From the NCBI GenBank assembly GCA_949372955.1, contig CASIAX010000009.1, positions 1 to 52,725 on the forward strand: a stretch of DNA of 52,725 nucleotides, given 5' to 3'. Position 1 is the stretch's first letter. Every line of letters begins with the position of its first letter. Position numbers and translations under genes: made by a program. The stretch is from SGZJ01 sp949372955 (lineage in GTDB: Bacteria > Bacteroidota > Bacteroidia > Flavobacteriales > Flavobacteriaceae). The notes beneath the pieces were generated by a model. It saw only the letters and a list, made by a program, of their open reading frames with translations. It was not told where the DNA came from and did no database searches. This document shows, in pieces, positions 34,201 to 43,599 of this stretch.

Positions 34201-35393
34201 GTTATATTTATAAATTCTTTATTTTTTATATTATAAATATCAATACCTCCATCTGAAGTACTGATCCATAGTTGTTCTTTGCTATCTTTAATTATTCCTG
34301 TAACTGAACTTGAGCTTAATGAATTAGAATATCCTGAAATACTTTTTAATGATTCAAACTTATTATAGTTATCGTTATGTACATCAATGCCATTATTGTA
34401 ATAACCAAGCCATACCCTATCTTGATTATCAGTAAAAATGGACCAAATAGAATTTGATTTTATTCCATTTTGAATATTTTTATCAAATTTATAATTTATT
34501 ATATTTTCATCCTTAATTTCTATTTCAAACAATCCATCATTTTCAGTACCGCACAAGATGTTTCCATTGTTTTTTAAGGAAAGTGATAAAATTCTTTTTT
34601 TAGTTATGGGTTTATATTCTATTTTATATATTTCATTATTAGAAGAAATTTTTATTAAACCTTTGTCAGATGTGCCCAGCCATATTGAATTATCTTTATC
34701 AATAATCATTGACTCAATTGATGTTTCAATAGTTTTGTATTTACTATCTAAATCAAACTTAATCAATTGTAAAACTTCATTATAATGGTCATATTCCATT
34801 AGACCATGGTTGGTCCCAACTAAGTACCTTCCTTCACTAGATCTAATAATGGAATTTATCTGTAGACTAGAGATATGTTGATTTGATTTATAAGTTATAT
34901 TATTAAATTTATAAGTCTTAGTATTTAATTTATACAAACCATAATGATGAGTTCCAATTAAAAGAATGCTATCATTAAATTCTTTTAATGCATGAACTGC
35001 AGATTTATTTTTAGAATTATCATTATTTAAGTTTATAGAATTAAACTTATCTATATTTCGATCATAAACGTTCAATCCTTTTTGAGTACCAGCCCAGATG
35101 TTATTATTTTCATCCTGATAAAGTGTATGAACAAAGGAACTGTTCAAGCTGTTTTCGTTACTTCTACTTTCTTTTTTGTAGTTTTTAAAATCTAAACTAT
35201 TATATCTAAATACTCCTTCACCAGATGAACCTAGCCATAGCATCCCATTTTTATCTTTAATAATTGAAGAAATGGTAGTTTGAGTGATTTTATCACCAAG
35301 GGGTATGAATTCATATTTGTCCTGCCCATGATTTGAAAAAATCAGTGATAAGTATACAATAAACAAATTTGTATTTAAAAATATCTTTTTCAT
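31281..35393 (-). CDS. Hybrid two-component system sensor/regulator (HTCS)
   Basis: 1,370 residues, the one-protein regulator typical of Bacteroidota PULs. Order: signal peptide (1 to about 23); two periplasmic propellers of Reg_prop repeats (about 30-680, many D..G.IW.GT motifs); Y_Y_Y domain (about 715-795); one transmembrane helix (about 801-820); HisKA with H857 (NISHEFRTPL); HATPase with N976, EDTGSGI (1017-1023) and GGTGIGLEVVKNF (1047-1059); receiver domain with phospho-acceptor D1172 (ITDVMMPVMDG) and K1224; AraC-type DNA-binding domain (about 1265-1370). It should sense an oligosaccharide in the periplasm and switch on the PUL. All key residues are present. It is divergent from susC across 210 nt, the probable target. 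Confidence 0.95.
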   Translation of the reverse strand: MKKIFLNTNLFIVYLSLIFSNHGQDKYEFIPLGDKITQTTISSIIKDKNGMLWLGSSGEGVFRYNSLDFKNYKKESRSNENSLNSSFVHTLYQDENNNIWAGTQKGLNVYDRNIDKFNSINLNNDNSKNKSAVHALKEFNDSILLIGTHHYGLYKLNTKTYKFNNITYKSNQHISSLQINSIIRSSEGRYLVGTNHGLMEYDHYNEVLQLIKFDLDSKYKTIETSIESMIIDKDNSIWLGTSDKGLIKISSNNEIYKIEYKPITKKRILSLSLKNNGNILCGTENDGLFEIEIKDENIINYKFDKNIQNGIKSNSIWSIFTDNQDRVWLGYYNNGIDVHNDNYNKFESLKSISGYSNSLSSSSVTGIIKDSKEQLWISTSDGGIDIYNIKNKEFINITNTKNKIATGLNKAEATTIFKDSKGNILVGTWESGFFILPKNSNKFSNINDSNSSLKSNKVMSFAEDSTGILWIGTFFSGLYSYDLKKNKLTHHNTLNFKKYNINTSIIRKVIVDKKDNIWIGTRSGLYQIKKTNNSYNITPFNNKFKSVLGENVNSTTVFSLFEDNKSDIWIGSLDYGLFKYNYDNDKIEWYNNENGFIHESVSSITQDKNGNIWISGNKGLSKLDISQNLFINFNKNDGLLSNKFNYNSVYRDSEILYFGGLNGINFFDPNKIKYNQELPLVLLKNLKLSNKLVTIDTPDSPLKTALNVSKELTLSHDQSFFSIEYVGVNYTRSENNQYAYFMEGFNEKWNYVGSKTNATFTNVPPGNYTFMVKAANNDGLWNETATKLNIKILPGWWETNVAWFFYLLGPLLLIFISYRIFSVRIKEKRTLKSKREELKQLEALNSRKIQFFTNISHEFRTPLTLILNPLNDIIKSDLKNLSLKTKNKLEIIHKNSNRLSRLINELMDFRKLQFNKMSVNASEIDLIPFIQEVSSHFEDEANQKNIILSVEYSEKPIIFWGDPSMLEKTIFNLLSNAFKVTPLNGMVSIEIKKNNGKINFPLIHENNVFESLEISIEDTGSGIKEENIKKIFDRFYQVTEFDKQYYGGTGIGLEVVKNFIELHKGKIEVSSKLNIGTKFKIFFPQGKNHLKELNLENVKQELNTKNEIITDGFENLENKTKNKTLLIIDDNSELRSYLENELNNDYNILLAENGKIGFELTDKYVPDLIITDVMMPVMDGLELCKMIKNDIRTSHIPIMMITAKGMEIDKIKGIDSGADVYLQKPFNMDVLKSHLKQLINSRKILFKKYFNGIDFSENTTSLDQEFMLNVLAYINNNINDNNLNVENLAEELLLSRSKLYRKIKALTGLTANEFIRNIRLEKSKDFIENSEFSISEICYKVGFSSPSYFTKCFKLQYGLLPKEIRDNKGE

Positions 35394-35603
35394 GCTTTGG
35401 ATAAAATAATCATTGGTAAATTAAAATTTTTTTTAAGAATTTAATTATATAAGTTGATAATTATTTACTTTTTTTTATTCAATTCTTAATGATTTTATTT
35501 TTTGCTTCAAATATTATATTATTTGTGCAATGAGTTACAAATTATTAATCTGCTAAAGAAATTATATTTCATACTTTTATTTTTTAATAAACAAAATCAT
35601 AAA
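35394..35603. promoter_or_regulatory. Divergent control region between HTCS and SusC
   Basis: 210 nt of very AT-rich DNA between the start codons of the regulator (35393, minus) and SusC (35604, plus). It should hold both promoters and the AraC-domain binding site. TTTG occurs at 35501-35504 and a near -7 box around 35517-35525, but the spacing is poor, so I do not fix a promoter. Confidence 0.4.
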
Positions 35604-38600
35604 ATGAAGAAATTTTTAAAAAATTCTATATTATTATTAGCTTTTATTCCTTTTCTAGTTTTTTCTCAATCGAAAACAATTACAGGTACCGTTAATGATG
35701 AGTCAGGAATTCCACTTCCAGGAGTTGCTGTACAAGTAAAAGACTCTAATAATCTAGGAGCCGTCACAAATTTTGATGGAATTTTTACAATATTAATCCC
35801 TGATACTGTTAATCAAACTATTATTCTTTCGTACATAGGTTATGTTACAGAAGAAGTTGATGTTTCTATAGAATCAACATTTTCAATAAACCTTCAAATT
35901 GATACCGATCAATTGGATGAAGTTGTTGTTATCGGATATGGAACAGTTCTTAAAAAAGATATTTCAGGCTCTATATCGTCGGTTATAGTATCTGATGAAG
36001 TTGCTACACAATCTAATTCAGTTGATCAGCTTCTACAGGGTCGAGCGTCAGGAGTACAAGTTATTCAGAACAGCGCTACACCAGGTTCTGGAATTAGTGT
36101 TAAGATTAGAGGTACAAGCAGTTTAAGAGGTAATAATGAACCTCTTTATGTTATCGATGGAATTATTATTTCTTCTGCAGGCGAAGATGTTCTTCCGACT
36201 GGTGGAGGTAACACTGGTCAAATGACTCAAAATGGTTTAAATGGTATCAATCCACGTGATATAGAAAGTATTCAAGTTCTAAAAGATGCATCGGCAACTG
36301 CTATTTACGGATCAAGAGGAGCTAACGGAGTTGTTTTAATTACTACTAAAAAAGGAACCAGTGGAAAAGCTAAAATAAGTGCTTTTCTTACTAATTCATT
36401 AAGGTCAGCAACTAACAAAATTGATGTATTAGATGCATTTGGTTTTGCAGAATATATTAATGAATTAGATGGAATAAATGGCTTTCTACCTAGATATTCT
36501 TTCTCTGGCGATAGTATTTTTATTGGACGAGAAGGACAAGGACCCGTAAGACCTACTGATCAATACAACTGGCAAGATGAAATTTATGGAGATAATTTTA
36601 GTCAGAAATTTGGAGCTTCTGCATCTGGAGGTGGAGAAAATGGAAATTATTATATATCTCTAGGTTTTGATAATCAAAAAGGGGTTGTTAGAAAATCTAC
36701 ATTTAAAAGTAGTGATATTCGAATTAATTTAAACCAAGATCTTAACGATAATCTTAAATTAAAAGCACGTATAAGTGGTTTTATGAATAGCGGAAACTTC
36801 GCAGAAGGAGGTGATTTATTAGGTGGTGGTAATACAAGTTTTGTAAGAAATGTTATTGCATACAGACCAATTATTGACCATGACTTAAATGATGTTTATT
36901 CAGAAGGTACCTATACTACGAATCCATTTGCTTGGCAAAAAGACTTTTCTGATATTTCTAAAGAAATGCGTTTTATAGGTTCTATAGGTCTTACCTATAA
37001 TCTTCCAGTTAAGGGTTTATCCTACCAAATCAAATACGGAGGTAATATTCGAATAAAAGATAGAAGACGATTCTATGGTCTTAGTACTTTTCAAGGTTTA
37101 AACTCCAATGGAACATTACAAATAAGTACTATAAATGCTAAAACACATCAGTTTAACAATATAGTAAGATTTAATAGAAAGTTTAATAGAAGACATAGAG
37201 TTAATGCTATGGTTGGTTTAACTTACGACGTAAGAAATGTAGAAAACAGTATTTATGCAGTTGAAGATTTCCTTACAATGCAATTTACAATAAATCAACC
37301 AGCTTATGGAAATGTGATTACAAGACCTTTAACATTTATAAAAGGGGATCAACAAATTTTTTCCATGTTAGGACGTGTTAATTACACTTTTGATAATAAG
37401 TATATTTTAACAGCCACTATTAGACGTGATGGAGTTTCTAAGTTTGCTGAAAATAACAGATACGGAGTATTTCCATCCTTAGCTTTTGCTTGGAATGCTG
37501 GAAATGAGCGTTTTATTCAAAATTTAGATATTTTTGAAAGTTTGAAATTTAGAGCTGGATGGGGACAGATTGGAAATCATGGGATTGGTCCTTATGGCAG
37601 CTTATCTAATTATGGAGTTTCTAGTTTATATGGAAATGCAGATGGAGGTACTAATGTTCCAATTGCACTACAAAACTTATCAAATCCCGATTTAACATGG
37701 GAAACCACTGAACAAACAAACTTTGGTGTGGACTTTACTACATTAAATGGTGTTATTTCTGGAAATATTGATGTATATGATAAATTGACTAAGGATTTAT
37801 TACAAAACTCTGAGATTCCACCTTCATCTGGATTTACACGAATTTTAGTTAATAAAGGATCTATAACTAATAAAGGAGTCGAACTTGCACTTAATTTCAC
37901 TCCTATATCAAGAGATGATTTTGAACTTAGTTTTGGTGGAAATATTGCGTTTAATAAGACCCAAATTGTTAACCTAGAATCACAGCCTTTATTAGCTTTT
38001 TATGAAAATGGAGCTTTAACTGATAGAAGATTCTATTTTGGAAATTCAATAAGCAGAGGCACATATTTTAGATACCCTGCGAACGTATTTGTTGAAGGGG
38101 AAGAGTCAAGTCTTTTTTACGGATTTGAGACTGATGGTATATATCAAACAGATGATACTGATCTTGTAGAAGGTGCGGTAGCTGGAGATGTTAGAAGAGT
38201 AGATCAATTAACTGAGGATACAGATGGGGATGGTGTTTTAGATTCTGGAGATGGAGTAATTGATGAAAGGGACAGAACGTTTATTGGAAATCCAAACCCT
38301 GATTTTGTATACGGTTTTGACTTTAATTTAAAGTATAAAAGATGGAATTTAAGTGCTTTGTTTAATGGAGTATATGGTAATGATATTGCAAATGGAATGT
38401 TATTACAACTAGACAATGCAGAGGGTAGGGAATTTGCTAATATTATGCCTCGTGCTTATTATAATGCTTGGAGGCCAGATAGTCCTTCTAATACACATCC
38501 AAGAATTGGGTATAGAACTGAAGGGCAGATAGCTATTACAGATCGAATAATTGAAGATGGAAGTTATTTAAGGTTAAATAATTTAACTATTGGATATGAT

Positions 38601-38798
38601 TTTCCAGTAAGTAAAAATAAATTCATAAATAACTTAAATGTTTATATAGCTGGTCAAAATTTATTTACCTGGACTAATTACAGTGGGTATGACCCAGAAG
38701 TTTCTACTTTCTTATACACAGGGTTGATCAATGGGGTAGATTGGAATAGCGGTATTAATGCTAGAAATATGTTAATGGGTGTTAATATCAAATTTTAA
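35604..38798 (+). CDS. SusC/RagA-type TonB-dependent outer-membrane transporter
   Basis: 1,064 residues. I chose the ATG at 35604 because it gives a proper signal peptide (MKKFLKNSILLLAFIPFLVF, ending FSQ). The upstream in-frame start at 35502 adds 34 residues before it. A CarboxypepD_reg domain (about 25-103) with ITGTVNDESGIPLPGV is followed by the SusC signature LDEVVVIGYG and a plug (about 112-245, LYVIDG, SIQVLKDASATAIYGSRGANG in part). The rest is the 22-strand barrel ending in MGVNIKF. A calcium-like DTDGDGVLDSGDG loop lies near residue 873. It imports oligosaccharides with the SusD lid encoded 47 nt downstream. It heads the operon that includes three sulfatases. Confidence 0.96.
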   Translation: MKKFLKNSILLLAFIPFLVFSQSKTITGTVNDESGIPLPGVAVQVKDSNNLGAVTNFDGIFTILIPDTVNQTIILSYIGYVTEEVDVSIESTFSINLQIDTDQLDEVVVIGYGTVLKKDISGSISSVIVSDEVATQSNSVDQLLQGRASGVQVIQNSATPGSGISVKIRGTSSLRGNNEPLYVIDGIIISSAGEDVLPTGGGNTGQMTQNGLNGINPRDIESIQVLKDASATAIYGSRGANGVVLITTKKGTSGKAKISAFLTNSLRSATNKIDVLDAFGFAEYINELDGINGFLPRYSFSGDSIFIGREGQGPVRPTDQYNWQDEIYGDNFSQKFGASASGGGENGNYYISLGFDNQKGVVRKSTFKSSDIRINLNQDLNDNLKLKARISGFMNSGNFAEGGDLLGGGNTSFVRNVIAYRPIIDHDLNDVYSEGTYTTNPFAWQKDFSDISKEMRFIGSIGLTYNLPVKGLSYQIKYGGNIRIKDRRRFYGLSTFQGLNSNGTLQISTINAKTHQFNNIVRFNRKFNRRHRVNAMVGLTYDVRNVENSIYAVEDFLTMQFTINQPAYGNVITRPLTFIKGDQQIFSMLGRVNYTFDNKYILTATIRRDGVSKFAENNRYGVFPSLAFAWNAGNERFIQNLDIFESLKFRAGWGQIGNHGIGPYGSLSNYGVSSLYGNADGGTNVPIALQNLSNPDLTWETTEQTNFGVDFTTLNGVISGNIDVYDKLTKDLLQNSEIPPSSGFTRILVNKGSITNKGVELALNFTPISRDDFELSFGGNIAFNKTQIVNLESQPLLAFYENGALTDRRFYFGNSISRGTYFRYPANVFVEGEESSLFYGFETDGIYQTDDTDLVEGAVAGDVRRVDQLTEDTDGDGVLDSGDGVIDERDRTFIGNPNPDFVYGFDFNLKYKRWNLSALFNGVYGNDIANGMLLQLDNAEGREFANIMPRAYYNAWRPDSPSNTHPRIGYRTEGQIAITDRIIEDGSYLRLNNLTIGYDFPVSKNKFINNLNVYIAGQNLFTWTNYSGYDPEVSTFLYTGLINGVDWNSGINARNMLMGVNIKF

Positions 38799-38845
38799 AA
38801 GAGAAATATAAAAAATAAAAAGTATAAGTATTAAAATTATAAATT

Positions 38846-40369
38846 ATGAAAAATTATAAAATTATATTATTAACGTTTATTGGTTTGACTTTCTACACAT
38901 GTGATTTAGATGAAGATCCAATATTTTTAGATGCAGAAGCAACATATGCAGATCTTCAAGTTGCTAGAGGTGCTTTAGATGGAATTTATCAACAATTAAG
39001 TACATATTTATCTATGGAGCAACGTATTTTTACTGTTAATGGTTTTTCAGGAAATTTTGTAACAAAAAAGAATGGAAACAATGCCAATAACGTAAATAAT
39101 ATTAACCTTTTCTCATTAAAACCTACTTATGATAGAGATGCACAGAATATGTGGCAAGGTATGTATGCTGCGATAGGTAGATGTAATGGAGCTATTGCTA
39201 ATCTTACTACTTTTGATTCACCAACTGAAGCATCAGAATTAGGTTTTAATGATATTGCAGGGCAAGCCTATTTTGTTAGAGCTTGGTCATATTTAACTTT
39301 GGTACGTTTATGGGAAGATATTCCTCTTTGGTTAGAGCTTCCAGATAGTGATAATTTAAACAAGCCAAAATCTCTTGCAAAAGACGTGTATGTTCAAATT
39401 ATATCAGATGCGAAAACTGCAGCAGGTTTAATTAATGGAAATACTGGTGCAGGTTATCCAAGACAATATGCTGCAAATATGTTGTTAGCTAAAGTTTACA
39501 TGACATTAGCTACTAATCCAACTTTAAGAGCAGATGGTATTTCTGAAGCACAGTATTGGCAAATGGCTTATGAGCAGGCTATTTTGGTATATGGTCAATA
39601 TAGTTTAGTTGCTGATTATAGTTCTTTGTTTACTGATGAATTCGAGAACACCACGGAATCAATTTTTGAATTACAATTATCTCAAGATGCAGCCAACTCT
39701 CAAATGGGTAGAAATTACACTCCTTTTAAGTACAAACTTGGTCAACATTTCGGATGGTTACAGATACATGCAGATGTTTTGTTAGATCATATGGCTACAT
39801 ATCCAGATGACCCAAGAATTGATGGAACTTACTTGTATCAGTATAATAGAGCTGATAATGGAGTTCTTATCAATCATTATCCTGCCGTTGCAAGTAGAAA
39901 TAATGGTTTTACTAAAGCACATCCATTCTTATTTAAGTTTGTAGAAAAAGACACACAACATAGTAATCAATATGGAGATCAAAATTTAATTGTTTACCGA
40001 TATGCAGATATTCTTATTATGCTTGCAGAAATCTCTAATGAATTACAAAATGGTCAGCAATTAGGTTTTGTTAGTGAAGTTTTAGATCGTGTAGGAATGT
40101 CAAACGATGCTTATCTTGGAGATCAAACTTCTTTTAGAGATGCAATTATGAATGAATATAGATATGAACTTATTGGTGAAGGTGAAGATGCACATAATAA
40201 TAGGAGAAGAGGATTTGATTATTTTTTAACAAACACTATAAATAAACATAATAATAATCCAATATTTTCACCTAATGTAGATTTGTTTTTAAGTACAGAT
40301 CCTAACCAGGTTATGAAGTTGCTAATTCCATTAACAGAAATTAATACTAACGAATTAATAGATGATTAA
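38846..40369 (+). CDS. SusD/RagB-type surface glycan-binding lipoprotein
   Basis: 507 residues with a lipoprotein leader (LTFYTC, lipid Cys 19). Family features are the helical TPR-like core with MWQGMYAAIGRCNGAIAN (about 93-110), GQAYFVRAWSYLTLVRLWEDIPL (about 130-152, quoted in part as the FVRAW and LVRLWEDIPL motifs) and the C-terminal RYADILIMLAEISNE, which SusD proteins share. It forms the lid of the SusC transporter and helps select the glycan. It follows SusC as usual, and its TAA overlaps the ATG of the next sulfatase (TAATG), so import and desulfation are translationally linked. Confidence 0.95.
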   Translation: MKNYKIILLTFIGLTFYTCDLDEDPIFLDAEATYADLQVARGALDGIYQQLSTYLSMEQRIFTVNGFSGNFVTKKNGNNANNVNNINLFSLKPTYDRDAQNMWQGMYAAIGRCNGAIANLTTFDSPTEASELGFNDIAGQAYFVRAWSYLTLVRLWEDIPLWLELPDSDNLNKPKSLAKDVYVQIISDAKTAAGLINGNTGAGYPRQYAANMLLAKVYMTLATNPTLRADGISEAQYWQMAYEQAILVYGQYSLVADYSSLFTDEFENTTESIFELQLSQDAANSQMGRNYTPFKYKLGQHFGWLQIHADVLLDHMATYPDDPRIDGTYLYQYNRADNGVLINHYPAVASRNNGFTKAHPFLFKFVEKDTQHSNQYGDQNLIVYRYADILIMLAEISNELQNGQQLGFVSEVLDRVGMSNDAYLGDQTSFRDAIMNEYRYELIGEGEDAHNNRRRGFDYFLTNTINKHNNNPIFSPNVDLFLSTDPNQVMKLLIPLTEINTNELIDD

Positions 40370-42045
40370 TGAATAATTTTCTTAAAAGGTTTAGTTTGAT
40401 ACTATTAATGAGTTTTTATTCATTATCGTTTTCTTTAAATTCATCATCTAATGATTCTGATAGTAAAAAATTAAATGTTTTATGGATATCCTGTGAGGAT
40501 ATAGGGCCAATATTGGGTACTTACGGAGTAAATGAAATATCAACACCCAATATAGACAAATTAGCTAATGAAGGTATTAAATACACCAATGCTTATTCTA
40601 CTGTAGGTGTTTGTGCCCCTAGCAGGTTTTCTATCATTACAGGCATGTATCCAGCTAGAATTGGTGCTCATAACATGAGATCTGGTAATTTTTATACTTA
40701 TAAAAATCCAGATAGTTTAAAATATAAGTCAAATAAAGGAGTGTTAGATAAGTCTGGAAAAAATGTTCCAGAGTATGAAGTAGTTACTCCTCCAAATATT
40801 AAAGCTTTTACAGAGTATTTAAGAAATGAAAATTATTATTGCATAAATAATAATAAATGTGATTATCAATTTAACTCCCCATTTACTGCATGGGACGAGG
40901 TTAGTAGTAGTGCTTCATTTAAGGATAGACCTGAAAATACTCCTTTTTTTTATGTTAAAAATTTAACGGTAACTCATGAATCTAGAATATGGTTGAGAAA
41001 AGATGAGCCTATAACTGTTGATAAAAATATATTAAAAATACCTGCTTATTACCCTGATATTCCTGAAGTTAGAAATGACATAGCAATTAAATATTCAAAT
41101 ATTCAGGAAATGGATAGGCAAGTAGGTGAAATTATTAAAGATTTAAAAGAGAGTAACCTTTTAGATAAGACAATAATATTTTTTTGGAGCGATCACGGAG
41201 GTAACTTACTTAGACAAAAAAGAGCTGTTGGTAACAGTGGATTAAATGTCCCTTTAATAGTTAGATTTCCAAATGGATATCGTTCAGGTCAGGTTGATGA
41301 GAGAATAGTATCATTAATGGATTTAGGCCCAACCACTCTTTCATTATTGGGTATAAAACCCCCTTCATTTTTGGACGGTAAGGCATTTTTAGGCAAGTAC
41401 AACTCTAAGCCAAGAAAGTATGCTTTTGGTTCAGCTGACAGGTTCGATGAGTCTACAGACATGCAAAGATCTGTTATCGACGGCAGATATGTTTATATAA
41501 AAAACTTTATGCCTGAATTACCCCTAATCTTTAAAAATAAGTATCGAGAACAAATACCAATGAATAAAAAGTTAATTGAGATGAGTAATGAGAACCTTCT
41601 AAGCGGAGACTCAAATTATATATTTATGAAAACTAAGAAAATAGAAGAATTATATGATTTAAAACACGATCCTTATGAAGTAAATAATTTAGCGAACAAT
41701 ATAGAGTATAGCGATAAATTAATTGAATTAAGAAAAGTATTAAGTGTATGGCAGAAAGAAATCAATGACAAGGGATTTGTTCATGAAACAGATCTGATAA
41801 ATGAATTTTGGCCTAACATGATTCAACCAATAACAAAATCAGTAAAAATTAATATATATAATAATAAAGTTTCTCTTGTATGTGATACTAAAGGAGCATC
41901 AATCGGTTATCAAATTGACTCACAAATTGGTTCTGAAAACTGGAATTTATACAATAAGCCTTTTGATCTTTCTTCTACTCAAAAACTAGTTACTAGAGCA
42001 ATTAAAATTGGTTACAAGGCCTCGTCAATAACAATTAAAAAGTAA
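40369..42045 (+). CDS. Exported S1-family sulfatase (CAPSR type) with C-terminal CHB_HEX_C-like domain
   Basis: 558 residues with a signal peptide (1 to about 22). The first metal-ligand motif is WISCEDIGP: the usual Asp-Asp is Glu-Asp. C82-APSR with FSIITGMYPARIGAHNMRSG follows; this pattern resembles heparan-N-sulfatase-like S1 enzymes. FFWSDHGGNLLRQKR is the second metal-site segment, and ELYDLKHDPYEVNNL closes the S1 fold. About 70 residues then follow (about 485-558) that resemble the CHB_HEX_C/Fn3-type ending seen in bacterial sugar hydrolases (NKPFDLSSTQ..TRAIKIGYKAS). Its start overlaps the SusD stop by 1 nt. The substrate position is unknown. Confidence 0.9.
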   Translation: MNNFLKRFSLILLMSFYSLSFSLNSSSNDSDSKKLNVLWISCEDIGPILGTYGVNEISTPNIDKLANEGIKYTNAYSTVGVCAPSRFSIITGMYPARIGAHNMRSGNFYTYKNPDSLKYKSNKGVLDKSGKNVPEYEVVTPPNIKAFTEYLRNENYYCINNNKCDYQFNSPFTAWDEVSSSASFKDRPENTPFFYVKNLTVTHESRIWLRKDEPITVDKNILKIPAYYPDIPEVRNDIAIKYSNIQEMDRQVGEIIKDLKESNLLDKTIIFFWSDHGGNLLRQKRAVGNSGLNVPLIVRFPNGYRSGQVDERIVSLMDLGPTTLSLLGIKPPSFLDGKAFLGKYNSKPRKYAFGSADRFDESTDMQRSVIDGRYVYIKNFMPELPLIFKNKYREQIPMNKKLIEMSNENLLSGDSNYIFMKTKKIEELYDLKHDPYEVNNLANNIEYSDKLIELRKVLSVWQKEINDKGFVHETDLINEFWPNMIQPITKSVKINIYNNKVSLVCDTKGASIGYQIDSQIGSENWNLYNKPFDLSSTQKLVTRAIKIGYKASSITIKK

Positions 42046-42075
42046 ATGAAATTTAATTAACCTTATTAACTTAAT

Positions 42076-43599
42076 ATGAAATCATTAAAATTTGTTATAC
42101 TATTTTTAGTGTTGATATCTGTTACTGCAACTAAGCCTTCTAAGAATTTAGAAAAATTAAATTTCTTATTTATTATAGCAGATGATTTAAACTGCGCTTT
42201 AGGTGCTTATGGGGATTCACTCGCTATAACACCTAATATTGATAAACTTGCAAAAGAAGGTATGATTTTTAATAATGCACATGTACAATATCCTTTATGT
42301 GGCCCTTCTAGAGTTTCTTTAATGACTGGATTATATCCTGATCAAACAAAATCAAAAAAATTAAGGTTATATGTTCGTCAAACAATTCCTGATGTAATTA
42401 CACTAGGCCAAAAATTTAGGATGGAAAATTACCACTCTGTTAGAGTTGGTAAAATTTATCATTACCATAACCCTAGGGACATTGGAACTGCTGGACATGA
42501 CGATTCTTATTCTTGGGATCAAACGGTAAATCCTTATGGAAGAGATAAATTCGAAGAGCATAAATTAGATGGTTTAAAACCTATACTAGATGGTGGTACT
42601 TTAAGTTGGTTAGAGGCAGGTGGAACAGATGATGAACAAACGGATGGAATAGGTGCTTCAGAAACAATTGACTTTTTAGATAAATTTGCAGAGAGTGATG
42701 AAAATTTCTTTTTAGCATTTGGACTATATCGCCCTCATGTTCCTTTTGTAGCTCCTAAAGCATATTTTGATATGTACGATACAAATGATTTTAATGTACC
42801 TAAGAGTTCAAATGATTATTTAAAAACAATACCAAGACCTGCAGCTATTTCTGTTCGCGCAAAAAAAGAGCAAGTAGATTTAGATCAAGAATTATCTAAG
42901 AAAATAAAGCATGCATATTATGCAACTACAAGTTTTATGGATTCTCAAGTTGGAAGAGTTTTAGAAAAACTTAAAGAAACTGGGTTAGATAAAAACACAA
43001 TTGTTGTATTTACATCTGATCATGGATATCATTTAGGGGAACATGGACATTGGCAAAAGCAAACTTTATTTAATGACGCTACAAGAGTTCCATTAATTTT
43101 TGCAGGTCCAAATATTAAAAAAAATAATAAACCGATTGAAGATCCAGTAGAGTTAGTCGATCTATATCCAACCGTTATGGATATGTTAGATATGCAAATA
43201 CCAAAATTTGTGAGTGGTAAAAGTCTTATTTCTTATATGAAAAACTCTGGTAAACCAGTTCGAGAAAGTGCTCTTACCGAACTTCAGCTTATAAGAAATA
43301 ATATAAAATATCAAGGCTATAGTATTAAAACCAAGCGATACAGATTAACCCAGTGGGAGTACAGTAAAAATTTAAGTTATGAATTATATGATCATAAATT
43401 TGACAATCAAGAACTTAATAATCTTGCAAATCACACTGACTATACAAAAATTAAAGATTCACTTTCTATAGTTTTAAATCAAAGAGTGATTGAAGCAAAT
43501 AAAGTACCAGTTAATCTTGGTAAACAAATTGATAATGCAAAGCCATGGTTTGAGCCAAAAAGAATCCTTCCAAACAATCACATTAATACTAACAGATAA
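42076..43599 (+). CDS. Exported S1 sulfatase, iduronate-2-sulfatase-like (CGPSR type)
   Basis: 507 residues with a signal peptide (1 to about 20). IIADDLNCALGAYG (33-46) gives metal ligands, and C75-GPSR with VSLMTGLYPDQT is the active-site motif. GKIYHYHNPRDIG, FGLYRPHVPFVAPKAYFDMY (in part) and FTSDHGYHLGEHGHWQKQTLF (in part) are typical of the iduronate-2-sulfatase-like group (S1_7-like). The residues around RPHVPF and the GEHGHW loop match two other sulfatases here (24711, 43600), so this type is present three times. It lies 30 nt after the preceding sulfatase, and its stop directly abuts the next start. Confidence 0.92.
   Translation: MKSLKFVILFLVLISVTATKPSKNLEKLNFLFIIADDLNCALGAYGDSLAITPNIDKLAKEGMIFNNAHVQYPLCGPSRVSLMTGLYPDQTKSKKLRLYVRQTIPDVITLGQKFRMENYHSVRVGKIYHYHNPRDIGTAGHDDSYSWDQTVNPYGRDKFEEHKLDGLKPILDGGTLSWLEAGGTDDEQTDGIGASETIDFLDKFAESDENFFLAFGLYRPHVPFVAPKAYFDMYDTNDFNVPKSSNDYLKTIPRPAAISVRAKKEQVDLDQELSKKIKHAYYATTSFMDSQVGRVLEKLKETGLDKNTIVVFTSDHGYHLGEHGHWQKQTLFNDATRVPLIFAGPNIKKNNKPIEDPVELVDLYPTVMDMLDMQIPKFVSGKSLISYMKNSGKPVRESALTELQLIRNNIKYQGYSIKTKRYRLTQWEYSKNLSYELYDHKFDNQELNNLANHTDYTKIKDSLSIVLNQRVIEANKVPVNLGKQIDNAKPWFEPKRILPNNHINTNR

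Noticed and set aside
35502..35603. Longer start for the SusC protein
   Set aside because: The extra 34 residues precede a complete signal peptide and have no family support.
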